Part shown: piece after piece, positions 12,201 to 23,600 of the stretch | Numbering within the stretch: the first letter of the stretch is position 1 | Layout of the letters: the number at the start of each line of letters is the position of its first letter | Assembly (NCBI GenBank): GCA_029582155.1 | Contig: CM055907.1 | Span: 26,625,638-26,689,637 of the forward strand | Origin: Panopea generosa | Lineage: Eukaryota; Mollusca; Bivalvia; Adapedonta; Hiatellidae | DNA length: 64,000 bases | Reading direction: 5' to 3' | The notes under the pieces: model-generated | What the model was told of the DNA's origin: nothing | Seen by the model: the letters and a program-made list of their open reading frames with translations, nothing else | Databases searched by the model: none | Made by a program: the position numbers and the translations under genes

Positions 12201-15200
12201 TTTCATATTTCTTTACATGCTTTCTCCCTTCGATAAAAAAAGTTTTTTACAATGCTGTCCATTTTGACAGGGAAACCCAGGTCACGTGATTATACCGAGT
12301 CATGTAAACGCTTTAATTTGTTATATGCGCTATATTGATGCAATCATATTGATTGCAATCACACACGTTATTTTCCGCGAAGCAATATGGAACTACATCT
12401 AATCTTTGAAAACAAACATATGCTGTAACAATAGCACTGATATATACCAGTTTTATGATTGATGGTATATAAAGATGAAATGTGGAAATAGAAACTTTTA
12501 AAAAAGAACTCTTGTTATTTTACTGTTTAAAATGTTAATACGATACTCGATCTGAGTAACTTTATTTTGTTTCATAAGGTATCCAGATACACATGCGTGA
12601 CTTTCTAATACTAGTTTAAACATCGGCCGATCCATGTTACGGCGGTCTTCCCGGCGCCATTTATGTTTCTTTAACGGAGGTTTAAAGGGTTTTGGAAAAT
12701 AGAAACTTATAGAAAATTATATTCTGAAAGAAACATTTTTTGCTATAAAAAAAAAATGATTACATAATTTGAGGAATTTAATTAATTTTCTTCAGTTACC
12801 ATTAAAATGTTTTAATATGTTTTTTTTTTTAATTGGAAGGTAACACTTCTTTAAAATGAGTCTAGCTATTAGCCATAAGAGAAACACTTCTTAGAAAATG
12901 AACCCAACAACAAAGTTTTGTTTTCCAAGGCGAATAATGCTAAGTTAAGCTAAACATGTTGCTCTGACAGATGAAATATAAAATATTGAAATTAATAATT
13001 GAGTGTTTTTCATTAATAGTTAGGGCAATGATAATTTAGCTGGGGCCATCACAATTGAAAAGTTATGGTCACATACTGCCATTTGAAAGGATGACATATT
13101 GTAACTTGTCAGAAGTGAAACATTCTTTAAAATTAAATTGTTCTGAAGTTGCTAATTTCAGTTGCAGTTTTTATTAGCTCAATTGGCCAAAGGCCAGAAG
13201 TGCTTATGCGATGGCGCGTTGTCTGTCGTCCGTCGTCTGTCGTCTGTTAGCAGCACTTTCTCTGAAACCACTAGGCCAATTAAACTGAAACTTCACATGC
13301 ATGTTTCTGTTGCATAGGAGACTATACAGAAGATTTTTTATTTTTTTCGATCTGAAATTCAAGATGGCCGCCATGACTAAATATAGTCTAAAACTTAAAA
13401 AATCTTCTTCTCATGAACGGCCCAACAGATTTTCAAAATGTTGATGTAGTAATGATGACCAACTATAGTATTGTTAGATTTGTTCAAATGGTGTCCCTAG
13501 GGTTAAATATGACCCCGCCCCAAGGGTTCAATTAGGGGACACATGTCATTATAATATTTTTTTTTTTTTTTTTTTTTAAATTGAAATGATTTTGCCTATA
13601 TCTTCACAGAAGCATTGTTTAGTGAAGGAGGTTCAGATTTGTAAAAATCAATGGGTTCCACTGTCTAAAGGGGTCAGGAGGGGCCCCAAAAGGGTAAAAA
13701 TTCAGAATTACTAAAATCGTTTTCTTGAGAACCGGTATGTCAGATTTGTTCATATTTTGCATAAATTATCCCTATGTGTAGGGGTTTGATTGCAGATAAG
13801 AATTTAGGGGCTAAAATTTATAGGGGCCCTGTAAGGGGACTTAGAATTTTACATAGGGATACTATGGGAAAACAGAAAATTCTCTTTTTCTTTCTTTTAT
13901 TCTGAAACCACTAGGCCAATTAAACTGAAACTTCACATGCATGTTTCTGTTGCATAGGAGACTATACAGAAGATTTTTTTTTTCGATCTGAAATTCAAGA
14001 TGGCCGCCGTTACTAAAAATAGTCCAAAACTTAAAAAATCTTCTTCTCATGAACGGCCCGGCAGATTTTCAAAATGTTTATGTAGTAATGATTACCAACT
14101 ATAGTATTGTTAGATTTGTTCAAATGGTGTCCCTAGGGTTAAAAATGACCCCGCCCCGAGGGTTCAATTAGGGGACACATGTCATTATAATATATATATT
14201 TTTTTTTTTTAAATTGGAAATGATTTTGCCCTTATCTTCACAGAAGCATTGTTTGGTGAAGAGGTTCAGATTTGTAAAAATCAATGGGTTCCACTGTCTT
14301 AAGGGGTCAGGAGGGGCCCCAAAAGGGTAAAAATTCAGAATTACTAAAATCGTTTTCTTGAGAACCGGTATGTCAGATTTGTTCATATTTTGCATAAATT
14401 ATCCCTATGTGTAGGGGTTTGATTGCAGATAAGAATTTAGGGGCTAAAATTTATAGGGGCCCTGTAAGGGGACTTAGAATTTTACATAGGGATACTATGG
14501 GAAAACAGAAAATCCCTTTTTCTTTCATTTATTCTGAAACCACTAGGCAAATTAAACTGAAACTTCACATGCTTGTTCCTGTTGCATAGGAGACTATACA
14601 GAAGATTTTTTTTTTTCGATCTGAAATTCAATATGGCCGCCGTTACTAAAAATAGTCCAAAACTTAAAAAATCTTTTTCTCATGAACGGCCCGACAGATT
14701 TTCAAAATGTTCATGTAGTAATGATGACCAACTATAGTTTTGTTGGATTTGTTCAAATGGTGTCCTTAGGGTTAAAAATGACCCCGCCCCGAGGGTTCAA
14801 TTAGGGGACACATGTCATTTTATTTTTTTATTTTTTTTTAAAAAATGGAAATGATTTTGCCCTTATCTTCACAGAAGCATTGTTTGGTGAAGGAGATTCA
14901 GATTTGTAAAAATCAATGGGTTCCACTGTCTTAAGGGGTCAGGAGGGGCCCCAAAAGGGTAAAATTCAGAATTACTAAAATCATTTTCTTGAGAACCGGT
15001 ATGTCAGATTTATTCATATTTGGTATAAATTATCCCTATGTGTAGGGGTTTGATTGCAGATAACAGTTAAAGGGCTAAAATTTATAGGGGCCCTGTAAGG
15101 GGACTTAAAATTTTACATAGGGATACTATGGGAAAACAGAAAATTCTCTTTTTCTTTCATTTATTCTGAAACCACTAGGCCAATTAAACTGAAACTTCAC

Positions 15201-18200
15201 ATGCATGTTTCTGTTGCATAGGAGACAAAACAGAAGATTTTTTTTTCGATCTGAAATTCAAGATGGCCGCCGTTACTAAAAAGTTCTTGCCTGGGCTATT
15301 ACTCTACAACCTCAGGTTGGAATTTTATGAAACTTGCTTAGATGCATCATTGCCAAATGCAGATGCGCATATTGTCTTTGTGTCCCGGTTCAATAATTTT
15401 TCACAGAGTTACGGCCCTAAGATTCTGTCTGACCAAATTCTTGTCCACACTATTTCTCTACAACCTCCTGTTGGAATTTTATGAAACTTGCTAGGATGCA
15501 TCACTACCAAGTTGGGATGCACATATTGTCTTTGTGTTCCGGTTCGATGATTTTTCATGGAGTTACGGCCCTTTCATTGTGTCTGACCATATTCTTCTCA
15601 GCTGTATTTCTCTACAATCTCAGGTTGGAATTTTATGAAACTTGCTAGGATGCATCATTACCAAACTTGTAGAGATGTGCATATTGTCTTCATGACACTA
15701 TTTCGCTAACATCTGGTTTTAATTTTGTAAAACTAGCTAGGATATGCGCATATTGTCATTTTGTTCTGGTTCAGTGGTGAGTTCTGTCAAGTGCAAAGCC
15801 ACATATTGTTCCTGCTATGCAGTTTGGTATTGACTTCTCTTTAGAACTCTCACAGTTACTGCCCCCGTTCAATATCATTACCATATGGTACAGAGACAAA
15901 CACTCACTTGCGGGAGCATCCATCGGTTCCACCAATATTTTCTTGTTTTAAATCTGTGTGAAACAGGAAGTAAAACTGTTTTAGCAAAATATGTCGTTTA
16001 TTCCTCTATTTATCCAAATTCATTAAGTTTAAAGACTAGCCAACTGATGACCCCCAAAAAAGTGGTGCTGGAGAAAACACTTTTATATATGTTTGAAAAT
16101 TTGTTTTCCAAAATATGTTTATTACTGACCAGTTGACCTGATGCAAATGGCATTGTTTGTCCAAGTAAACACAATGTAGTGTTAACTTGGAAACCATTAG
16201 CTTAAACGAATTTACGGTCCTTGAAAAACTATTGATAGCTGATTGGATTATTGACTTTTTGATTGATAACCAGTCGGGTCAACTGATGCATGCTTTCTTT
16301 GCCTGTATGAATATAAAATAATATTATTTAATGTATTTTTTAACTTGACAGGCTACTATTTTATGATTTATTTATTTTTCAGATCGTCTCTCTGGCCCAA
16401 CAAGCAGAGGTTACTCCGGAGGTAAGTGTCTTTATATTGGGTTGTCTTGAATTGTAGTCCTGGTTTCCTATAGTCTATATCTTGTTACTGTAAATGTGGT
16501 GGAATAAATATCTGGTGAAGATAGTTACATTTGTAACATCAGGTTGCAACACCTACTGCATCACATAGATCTGGAATCAACAAATTAAGGAAATGATGAT
16601 AGAAATAATTTTCCACCTTCAATTAAAAAAATAAAACGTATGAGGTCGTATTGGAAGACTTAGGGTTGGATTGTTTAAGTATTCCATATTGTAACAGGTA
16701 CATTAAGATGTTGACCTTTTGAAAAAGATGAATGATAAAAACAAAATAAATAAACAAATTAAAAAAGAAAAAGGGCTCTAGGTAAGGCCATATCTAAGTA
16801 ATAAAAATAACACAATACAACAAAATATGTACATAAACTAAAAGGATCAATTGAAATGTATACGAAAATCTCTTTGGTAGAATCTATTGATTGTATCATT
16901 TTATACAAAGAAGATAAATGGCAAAAGGATCAGTGAGTTGTCAGGTGTAGCCCAATGTTGATATGAATGTATGGACTTGACTCACATGAAAGCCCTTAGA
17001 TGTGTTCGTGCTGCTATAATATTAGCCTAAAGAATACTGGTCAATTTTACTATTTCAAAACTGCCAACCTTTGAACATCATTGCCTTTATAGGAAACAAT
17101 GCAATATTGTTATATTTCAGTTTCTTAGCTAAACAAATACCTCTGTTCAGAAATGGATTTATTTGATATAGTATCAACACATACACATTTTCTTCATGTA
17201 TTTTAATAAAAGGAAATTTATTGCAATTAAGTGTATCTGAATGAACATGTATGTAAAAAGAAAATGAAAAAGGAATAGCCGCACTCTTGTGAGAGAGGAA
17301 AAGGCAACAAAGCCCATAGAGATCTTTAATGCTATTGCTGAGCAATTGAAATTAATCACCAGGAAAGAAATTCTATTAACAAAAAGAACAGTCAAGAGGA
17401 GAAAAATTTTCTTTGGAAAATAACCCAATCGGAATTACCTGATCAATGGTAAGGAAGGAACGGATACTGAAATTGAAAGTAAAACCATGAACGTAAGAAA
17501 ATCAGCAGAGATGAGATTGTTAACAATGCATGTATACATGTATATACATGTATGAGGAGGTTGTTTGGTGAAATTAGAGATTGTGATCACAGGCACACAT
17601 ACATACATAGGAAAAACAGGAATCAAAGAAAATCGGCAGAGATAGGATTGTGAAATAAATGTATGTCGAACATATCAGGAGAATCTGTAGTGAAATAAGA
17701 GATTGTGCACCTAAAGATCAGAGGCTTCTACACATTGGAAAAACATAAATCAAAGAAAATCAGTAGAGATGGGAATGTAAAATATGTTGACATGTGGGGA
17801 ATGTTTGGTAAAATAAGAGATTGTGCATCTAAAAATCGCAGGCACACATACATGAAAAACATGAATAAAAAAAAAAGCAGAGATGAGAATGTGAAATATG
17901 TTAAACATATGGGAATATCTGGTGACATTTAAGATTGTGCTCCTAAATATCAAAGGCACACATACCGGGAAAACATGAATAAAAGAAAATCAGTCGATAT
18001 AAGAATGTAAAATATGTTAAACGTATGAAGAGAATGTTTGGTGAATGTGCACCTAAAAATCACAGGCACACATGCTGGGAAAAACATGAATAAAAGAAAA
18101 TCACAGGCACACATATATATAGGAAAAACATGAATAAAAGAAAATCAGCAGGAATGTAAAATATGTTGATCATATGAAGAGAATATTTATTTGGTGAATT

Positions 18201-20285
18201 CAAATTGTGCACCTTAACATCACAGGCACACATACATAGGAAAAACATGAATAAAATCAAATCAGCAAGAATGTAAAATTTGTTGATCATATGAGAAGAA
18301 TGTTTGGTGAATTAAGAGATTCTGCACTTAAGAATCACAGGCACATTTATGAAGGAAAAATATGAATGAAAGCCAATCCGCAGAAAAAGGAATATTAAGT
18401 AATGACATAACAGGAAAAGAGCATTAGGTGGAAATAAGTGATAATGCATCCAAGACGAATAGAAAGAAAAAAACTTCAGAAAGAAAATTAGTAGAGATAA
18501 GATGTGAAATAATAATGTATTGGGAGAAAATTGTTGAGCTAGAAGGATAGTTTGGGAGTTAAATCTATCAAAGAAAATCAAGAGAGTTAAAAATGTAAAA
18601 TAAAAACTGATGAAAAGAAATTTAGTTAAGGAAAAGAGATGATACACTTAAAACTCACAGGCATGTGAAAATTGGATATTTGATGAAATATTATACTAAG
18701 TCACTTTTCAAAAAAAAAAACTAAGCATTTCAAAAAAACTGGAATAATCGTGTACATTGTATGAAGAAAACATGATGGAGTTTACCGGTACTACTTAAGG
18801 TAATAATACTATTAAAAACTGAAATGAAAAACTCTACAGACAAAAAACCAGTTGACTACCATGAACTGTGGGTTTTTTTATAAATCTTGACAAAAAAAGC
18901 CTAAAATGAACCATACAAGTACAGTGCAATGGAGCCGGGGATGCACAGGATAACTATGTAAAGATAACAAGACTACGACGGAGCCAATCATAAATTATTC
19001 AAAGAAAGTAATGGTGATGGAGTACCAAACTGCAAGTTATAGGCAAGCTATGTGTGTGAAAAATTAGTAAAATAATCAGGAGTTTTATCAAAGAAAACAC
19101 AGATTTACAATTACGGTTGCCCTGCTCTGGCCTATGTTCAAATAATTTTGATTGACATCGAAATGGAAAATTAGTAGAAAAGAAATTATATCCCACAGAA
19201 AACTGAAATAAACCATGTAAAAGTAAAGGTTAAATTTGATTTTAACAAACAAAAATGGATAATCAGAAAGGCTTAAAGTCTTCAAATGTCACAATTGAAG
19301 TGTTTACCAGAAATAGATTCTGAAGGATCTGATGCTGCAAGATTTGATAATTTGACAGATGATTAAAAATTGCTATAGAATATAAACTTGGTATTTTAAA
19401 CATTTTTTTTATAAAAATAAAAAAGCCAGTTTAGTTAAGTTTTAAAAGGTTGGCAGTTTTTGAAATTGAAGTGTTCAACGATTATTATGCCTTTCGAAGT
19501 GTTTTTGCTGTTATTGCATCACTAATTTTATTTGATTAAATAATTGTACATCATACAATTTGTGTATGACAAAAAAACACACAGTATGTTGATAATGCAA
19601 TTCAGCAGATGACTAAGTTAAAATATTTTTATGTATCGGACACCATCCAATCGTACGACTCTCTAGCGAAAGAGAATTAAAATTGTATGAGATCAACTGG
19701 CATGCTTCAGAAGTGAAAGAGATAAAACAAAATTGTTTGGTAAATACAGGTAACTGCATACATCTAACAGAATTATACAACAATCATTGAACCAACAGTA
19801 CAGGAAATCAAATGGGCAAAATGAATTATGGTGAACTAGGATAACAGGTGCAAATTAGCATATAAAATGTACCATATATAAGAACTTTTGGTTGTATTTA
19901 AAAGTTAATGATTGGCATTTTAGGTTCACCACCTCGTAGAGGCTCTCCTGGGCCACCGTCAAGATCCGCATACTCCCCACCGCGGGGACCACCAATGAGC
20001 ACGGACAGGAGCAGAGATATGGACAGGGGTCGTGGGGATTACAGTCCAGGTTCTAGAAGACCCGCCCCCTATGATAGTAGAAGTCAACCACCAATAAAGC
20101 GATCACGCCCAGATGATGGTCCATCCCCACGTGGGCCACCTAGGGATGGGCCTCCAAGGGGAATGTCTCGTGATGGACCCCCAAGGGATTCCAGGGACGG
20201 ACCCCCAAGAGGCCCTCCAAGGGGACCTCCCAGGGATGGACCCCGGGAAAGTAGTCGCTCTGGCCCTCCGCCATTTAGACGCTAA
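1269..20285 (+). CDS. RBMX: RBMX/hnRNP G-like RNA-binding protein, ten exons, 5' partial
   Basis: The exons I joined are 1269-1378, 3858-3945, 4282-4462, 5219-5298, 8863-8962, 9481-9573, 9745-9927, 10835-10923, 16383-16421 and 19924-20285. All introns are GT-AG and every phase matches, giving about 440 residues and a TAA stop. Exon 1 encodes the second half of an RRM with RNP1 RGFGFITY, preceded by VLLKRDLQNKS; exon 2 continues with GKMIHVDQAVKPG. Vertebrate RBMX has the same order (VLL..D..T..KSRGF, then GKAIKVEQATKP). Exons 2-3 are Arg/Gly rich (RGG type). Later exons are rich in RD, DY, SRD and PPR, like the RBMX C-terminal region. In that family the protein binds nuclear RNA and influences splicing; this is family knowledge, not seen here. 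The first RRM half, about 40-50 residues with RNP2, lies before position 1. The C-terminal PPRDGPPRG repeats are lineage features. CIRBP/RBM3 is less likely because the tail is much longer. Confidence 0.85.
1396..1690. repeat. 30-bp minisatellite, locus 1
   Basis: About nine degenerate copies of a 30-bp unit containing AACTGGTTTGTCTTGTATAT. The array starts less than 20 bp after the donor of the RRM exon at 1269-1378. The same unit recurs at 3532-3635. Confidence 0.8.
2165..3000. mobile_element. Unclassified element fragment with short internal duplication
   Basis: Positions 2766-2995 match, in reverse complement, 12405-12595 (shared CTTTGAAAA, GATGAAATGTGGAAAT and TAAGGTATC blocks), so this is an interspersed element. 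Positions 2384-2520 hold two roughly 95-bp direct copies with GACTGGT and GCACCAGTC-type ends. An open frame at 2518-2799 includes MKRISDFFSP, reminiscent of the N termini of some hAT-like transposase genes. That match is from memory and is weak. Confidence 0.4.
3263..3360. repeat. (ATA)n microsatellite and attached dispersed repeat
   Basis: About ten ATA triplets are followed by TACTTTATTTAATGAGGGTA and a segment ending in TGTGGCCCTC. I recognise this combination as a recurring end of a molluscan dispersed repeat, so the microsatellite is probably the tail of an inserted element on the - strand. Confidence 0.55.
3532..3635. repeat. 30-bp minisatellite, locus 2
   Basis: About three and a half copies of the unit seen at 1396-1690, including GACCAGAACTGGTTTGTCTT. 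The two loci flank the transposon-like segment at 2165-3000 and lie in the same intron (1379-3857). Confidence 0.8.
4615..5010 (+). repeat. Degenerate dispersed repeat of bivalve type
   Basis: It contains GCCTTTTGTCCGTCGAGCGT, a CTTCTTCTCAAAAACC block and CCACTCCATGGGGCTTTGGG, followed by GACCCTATGGGGTGGGGCC. The order resembles the longer repeat block at 13170-15290. Open frames here on both strands are not genes. It lies in the intron 4463-5218. Confidence 0.6.
5560..6430. repeat. About 161-bp tandem repeat
   Basis: Five copies are marked by AGTCAAAAATGCTAAAATT at about 5752, 5912, 6076, 6234 and 6397. Each copy also carries ACTGAAGCAAACTTACACAA and GATAACCAGCCAAT. It lies in the long intron 5299-8862. 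Confidence 0.85.
6431..8862. other. Intronic AT-rich sequence, partly degenerate repeats
   Basis: Between 6431 and about 7970 no gene, strong repeat or RNA signal is visible. From about 7970 to 8680 there are degenerate repeated blocks with CAACAGACTTTGGCCAAACT and GGCAGAGTTGTGGCCCC, similar in style to the tandem block at 1-650. The next exon starts at 8863. Confidence 0.5.
10020..10592. mobile_element. Degenerate copy of the pogo-like MITE family
   Basis: It shares a collinear series of blocks with 28513-29127: GATATTGGAAGGAATGCCAA, a TTTTCATCACTTGATAATTG block, CAGTCATTAAAACTGA, and AATATTGAC..CAGGAATATTG near the end. The terminal repeats are eroded. It lies in the intron 9928-10834. The reverse-strand open frames at 9994-10254 and 10488-10700 are within it and are not genes. 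Confidence 0.6.
11376..11880. repeat. 62-bp minisatellite
   Basis: About eight copies of a unit that begins CAGTGTTCCAGAAGTGCATG and includes TGTAGAACAGTACAAAATTG. Because 62 is not divisible by three, all frames are sampled in turn. The overlapping open frames at 11127-11827 on + and 11338-11736 on - come from this. Confidence 0.9.
11878..11992 (+). mobile_element. SINE family 1, internal fragment
   Basis: CAACATTGTGT, TGATTCAAGTAGGAAAG-like sequence and a tail of TGCTAAATATTCAATC align to the body and tail of the copy at 888-1112, with the middle deleted. It begins exactly where the 62-bp array ends. Confidence 0.55.
12405..12595. repeat. Inverted copy of part of the 2165-3000 element
   Basis: In reverse orientation this aligns with 2766-2995 over about 190 bp at roughly three-quarters identity by eye, including GATGAAATGTGGAAAT and TAAGGTATC. 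Homology stops near 12595. Confidence 0.6.
13165..15285 (+). repeat. About 633-bp tandem repeat, three full copies plus a partial fourth
   Basis: TCTGAAACCACTAGGC recurs at about 13263, 13902, 14532 and 15165 (spacing 639, 630 and 633). Each copy holds GGGGTCAGGAGGGGCCCC, AGAACCGGTATGTCAGATT, TAGGGGCCCTGTAAGGGGAC and an AAGATGGCCGCC box. The block opens at 13170 with TAGCTCAATTGGCCAAAGGC and GTCGTCCGTCGTCTGTCGTC, the head of a dispersed bivalve repeat. A single interrupted relative lies at 28285-29300. It sits in the 5.5-kb intron 10924-16382. Confidence 0.9.
15288..15800 (+). repeat. About 155-bp tandem repeat
   Basis: GGTTGGAATTTTATGAAACT recurs at about 15315, 15468 and 15623, with a more diverged copy near 15712. 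Copies also share GCGCATATTGTCTTTGTGT and TTCACAGAGTTACGGCCC. It abuts the 633-bp array directly. Confidence 0.8.
16422..17430. other. Intronic sequence, nothing recognised
   Basis: This is the first kilobase of the intron 16422-19923. No tandem structure, RNA gene or convincing exon is visible. The AT-rich open frames on the - strand have no recognisable protein features. Confidence 0.5.
17430..18660. repeat. About 118-bp degenerate tandem repeat
   Basis: Roughly ten copies are marked by CACAGGCACACATACAT, a GGAAAAACATGAATAAAAGA block, AATCAGCAGAGAT and TTTGGTGAAATAAGAGATTG. Sequence drifts between copies. Many overlapping reverse-strand open frames (for example 17728-18290) are shadows of this array. 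Confidence 0.8.
19924..20285 (+). CDS. RBMX: Terminal coding exon of the RBMX-like gene (Pro/Arg/Gly/Asp repeats)
   Basis: The acceptor CATTTTAG joins in phase to the 39-bp exon at 16383-16421, completing a Gly codon. The exon encodes about 119 residues of low complexity: SPPRRGSPGPPSRSAYSPP, an RGRGDYSPGSRRPAPYD stretch, a basic PIKRSRPDD (a likely nuclear localisation signal, inferred), then repeated PRDGPPRG-type units ending GPPPFRR before TAA. GC content is far above the surrounding intron, which supports coding use. The reverse strand is also open here for 65 codons, but that is a shadow of the purine-biased repeats. Confidence 0.85.
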
Positions 20286-20660
20286 TTTAATCAGTGACAT
20301 TAAAGAAGAATAAATGCAATCTGGGTGGCATCAAAACTTCAAGAAACTGGAATATATTGAAGAAAATCGTATTCGGTGTGTAGTCACTATAACTTGATTG
20401 TAACAGAAAGTAGTGATCAGCGTGAAGTGAAGGCCTGGTCAGCAGACTTCTGTAGTAATTAATATGGAGGTGTTTTATTGAAGGATTTTAATACAGTTCT
20501 TAGTATCGAGGACAGGCATCAACTAGATTTTGTATTTAATGCAAAACTGAAATTCTGAGAGTTGTCTTTGAAAGAAAGTAATAAAAATGTTCGTCCTTCA
20601 CTGAACATTGATACTTTATTGAACTTTGTGTGTAATTGTGTAATAAATGATCCGCTAAAA
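20286..20660 (+). other. 3' UTR of the RBMX-like gene with candidate poly(A) signals
   Basis: Canonical AATAAA hexamers occur at 20309-20314, 20580-20585 and 20642-20647 downstream of the TAA. The first would give a UTR of only about 50 nt, the last about 370 nt. Which one is used cannot be told from sequence. The AT-rich single-copy-looking DNA continues to about 21.6 kb without an obvious boundary, so a longer UTR is possible. Confidence 0.5.
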
Positions 20661-23600
20661 CTTTTAGAAATCACCATAAACATATATCAAATTCTGTTCA
20701 AACTGATGTATTGAAACTTTTATCATTGAGACACTGGTGTGCAAGTTAGGCTCTTAGCAGTTTTTAATATCAAACAATTGGAGTAACATATACACATATG
20801 ACCACAATTTAACTTGTTACTTGATCTCAATGTTTGGATTCAAAGGATTTGCAAAACTTAGATAAAAAGGAGATACACAATAATGTATATTATAATTAGA
20901 ATTCGACAAGAGGCAACAAGTTAATGTTAGTTTTATTGTTCATTCAATTTCATTGTTTGCAATATGCTTTTATTATTGAAAGTAGAACAAGTAAAAAGGA
21001 CAGTTTTACTACAGTATTGTTGCCTAATTTATTGGTGCTTGGGATTTTTTACACAAGACCTAGATGTGTAGTATCATTGGGATAGTCTGCATTGTGAAGG
21101 ATATTTCATCGTTTTTACCATGTTTTCATTAAATATGTCTTCAGTGTAAAATTATCATTTTATGTTGTACCACCTCATGTCTCATTAAAATTAACCTTTG
21201 AAATATTGATCTTGGTTTCTTGACCTACCAGTTGCACCATTTTCAAAGGGACTTTGTGCTTGATGATATTTTAGTCGGCGTGGAAATGGTTTTGCCTTAC
21301 ATTTGTGTCACAAATACTTATGTATATGAATTTCCCTATAAGTGATATGATGCAAGAACAAAAATATAAAAAGAGATTGAAGCTAAGGGGTTTCTAAAAA
21401 TTGTGAAGTGGGAGATTGAATAATAGTAAATAAAAAAAAAAAAAAATTTTAAATTAAAAACTGGATTTAATAAGGTAAAAATGTGAAATATTGCTACATG
21501 AAAATTCAGTAGCATTGTCTGGAAAAAACAACATCGCATATCAAAATTCAGTATTACATTTCTTTTTAAACTATATTTACGAAGAAATATTTTTGCCTGT
21601 AAAAATAATTATATTTCCTCATAATAATAAACGTGCAGTTTGAAGAACAGGAAAATAGTACCAAGATAGCTGAGAGGAAACTGGTAACATCCAGGTATAG
21701 ACTTGAAGGAGATTTAGATCAACAAGAACAGAAGTTTGCTTTGCAGCCACAATACCCTACACAAGCACATTTAACTGCAGCTTGGCAACATTTTTGTGGA
21801 ATTGTCAGTTCTGATTTAACAATGTTATAGATTCTAAAGTAAATTTGAAGGAAGAGTTGCACAAAATGGAATCTTAGAAGTGAAATGCAGCAAATGAAGA
21901 ATGGTAGAAAAAAATGGACCTCATTTTGTATGTACATGCACACATCAAATTTTAAAGCTTGACCTTGCTTAGAAGATTGTTGTTTGCTTTGCATGTAACT
22001 GTTTTAAGTTTTCATATTTCAATATTTTAACATGCTATATGATGAAGAAAATAAAAAGGAACAACAAACGGAGAGAGAGAAGCATACAGATAAACATTAC
22101 ATTGGGAAAAGGAAGTCTGTTGAAATGTGTAAACCAACAAAATGTTTTAATACATGTTCATGAACTGAAATGTAAAGATATATATAGCAACTTTTTGATA
22201 CAGTACACATACATAATTGTCACATTCTGAATAAAGAAAAGTTTTAACAAATCTCTCTTTTAAGTGTAACAAAAAAAAAATCTCTAGAATTTTCAGCCAG
22301 TCATGGAAGTCAAAAATAAAAGTGGCTTCGACAATATATACTCTTTGTTATTGCATGATTTTTGCAAGTGTCCCACCACAAGCAAAGATGTATCAAGGTC
22401 GTTCATGAATCATTGGAAAGGATACCTTATAGAGGATTTGGAAGTCGCAACAACTGCTACACCGGTATTAATTTACAAGTAAGGCAAACTTGTAGAAGGT
22501 AGAAAATGAGATTTTTTAATGTATTTTTTTTTTGCCATTAGAGTGTTACGTTTTTAAAGTCTTGCATTTATGCTGTCAATTGTACGTTTTGTGTTTTTAT
22601 CTGGTTAATTGTAGATTTTTTAATGAAATGTATAAAGAAAATGCTTTTTAGTCAAAAGTCAGAAAACAATCAAGAAATTAAAGCGACGCACGAACAACCG
22701 TACATTGAATTGAGACATAAAAGTGCAATGGAACGGAGAAGGAAAGCTAATTTTGGCAGGAGATGAGAGAACAACTACATACAACAGTGTTGTGAAACAC
22801 CTGGTACATGTATTAAGTAAAGAAGTAAAAAGCAGGTATATGCACATGGAGTAGGTATTATACATGTGTATATAAAAAAAAATGTAGTTGCAATGAATCT
22901 GTGAATGGCGTCCCAAGGTAAACAACTTGTATCAGATACAGAATGAATTCCTTTTTTCACTGATGAATATCATTTTCAAGTTTAATGTAACATGATGAAA
23001 TACCTCATTATAAAACAAGCACATGGATCTGATGGTTCTCAAATTACATGATTAGTACAGGAACAGTCTGGATAGTAACATTGATTCATGTTGTAGAATT
23101 AGATTATAAATGATAATCAGTTATAAATTATAGTGATCTTCCTCAAAAAGTATGAAAGTATGCTATTTCTGTTTTTAGAGAGAAAATAAAAGTATGATGG
23201 TCACACAATGTTATCCGTTATCCAATCAAAATGTCTAATTGGAAAGAAAAACATCATTTTAACTGTAAATTTTCTATTGAACTGAAGTAGTGGGGATATA
23301 TCTATCTACAAATTATGAAGATATGCGATTGAACATCTTTGCATAGCAAGAGAAATATCAGACAGCAAACAGTAAATAGATGACGTGGAAATCCTAGAAT
23401 TGGAGCACTATTCCAGATAAGTTGATGAACGATATGTTTGTAAAACATGTATTATTATTATTAGTTACAGTGAGAATTGAAATGAAAATTGTTTGAAGAA
23501 TACAGTATATTCTGAGCTTCTATACATGATGATTTCATAACTAGAATGATGCAGAGTGTAATTGTGATGGATGCTGAACAATCTACCTAAGAGCCAGCTG

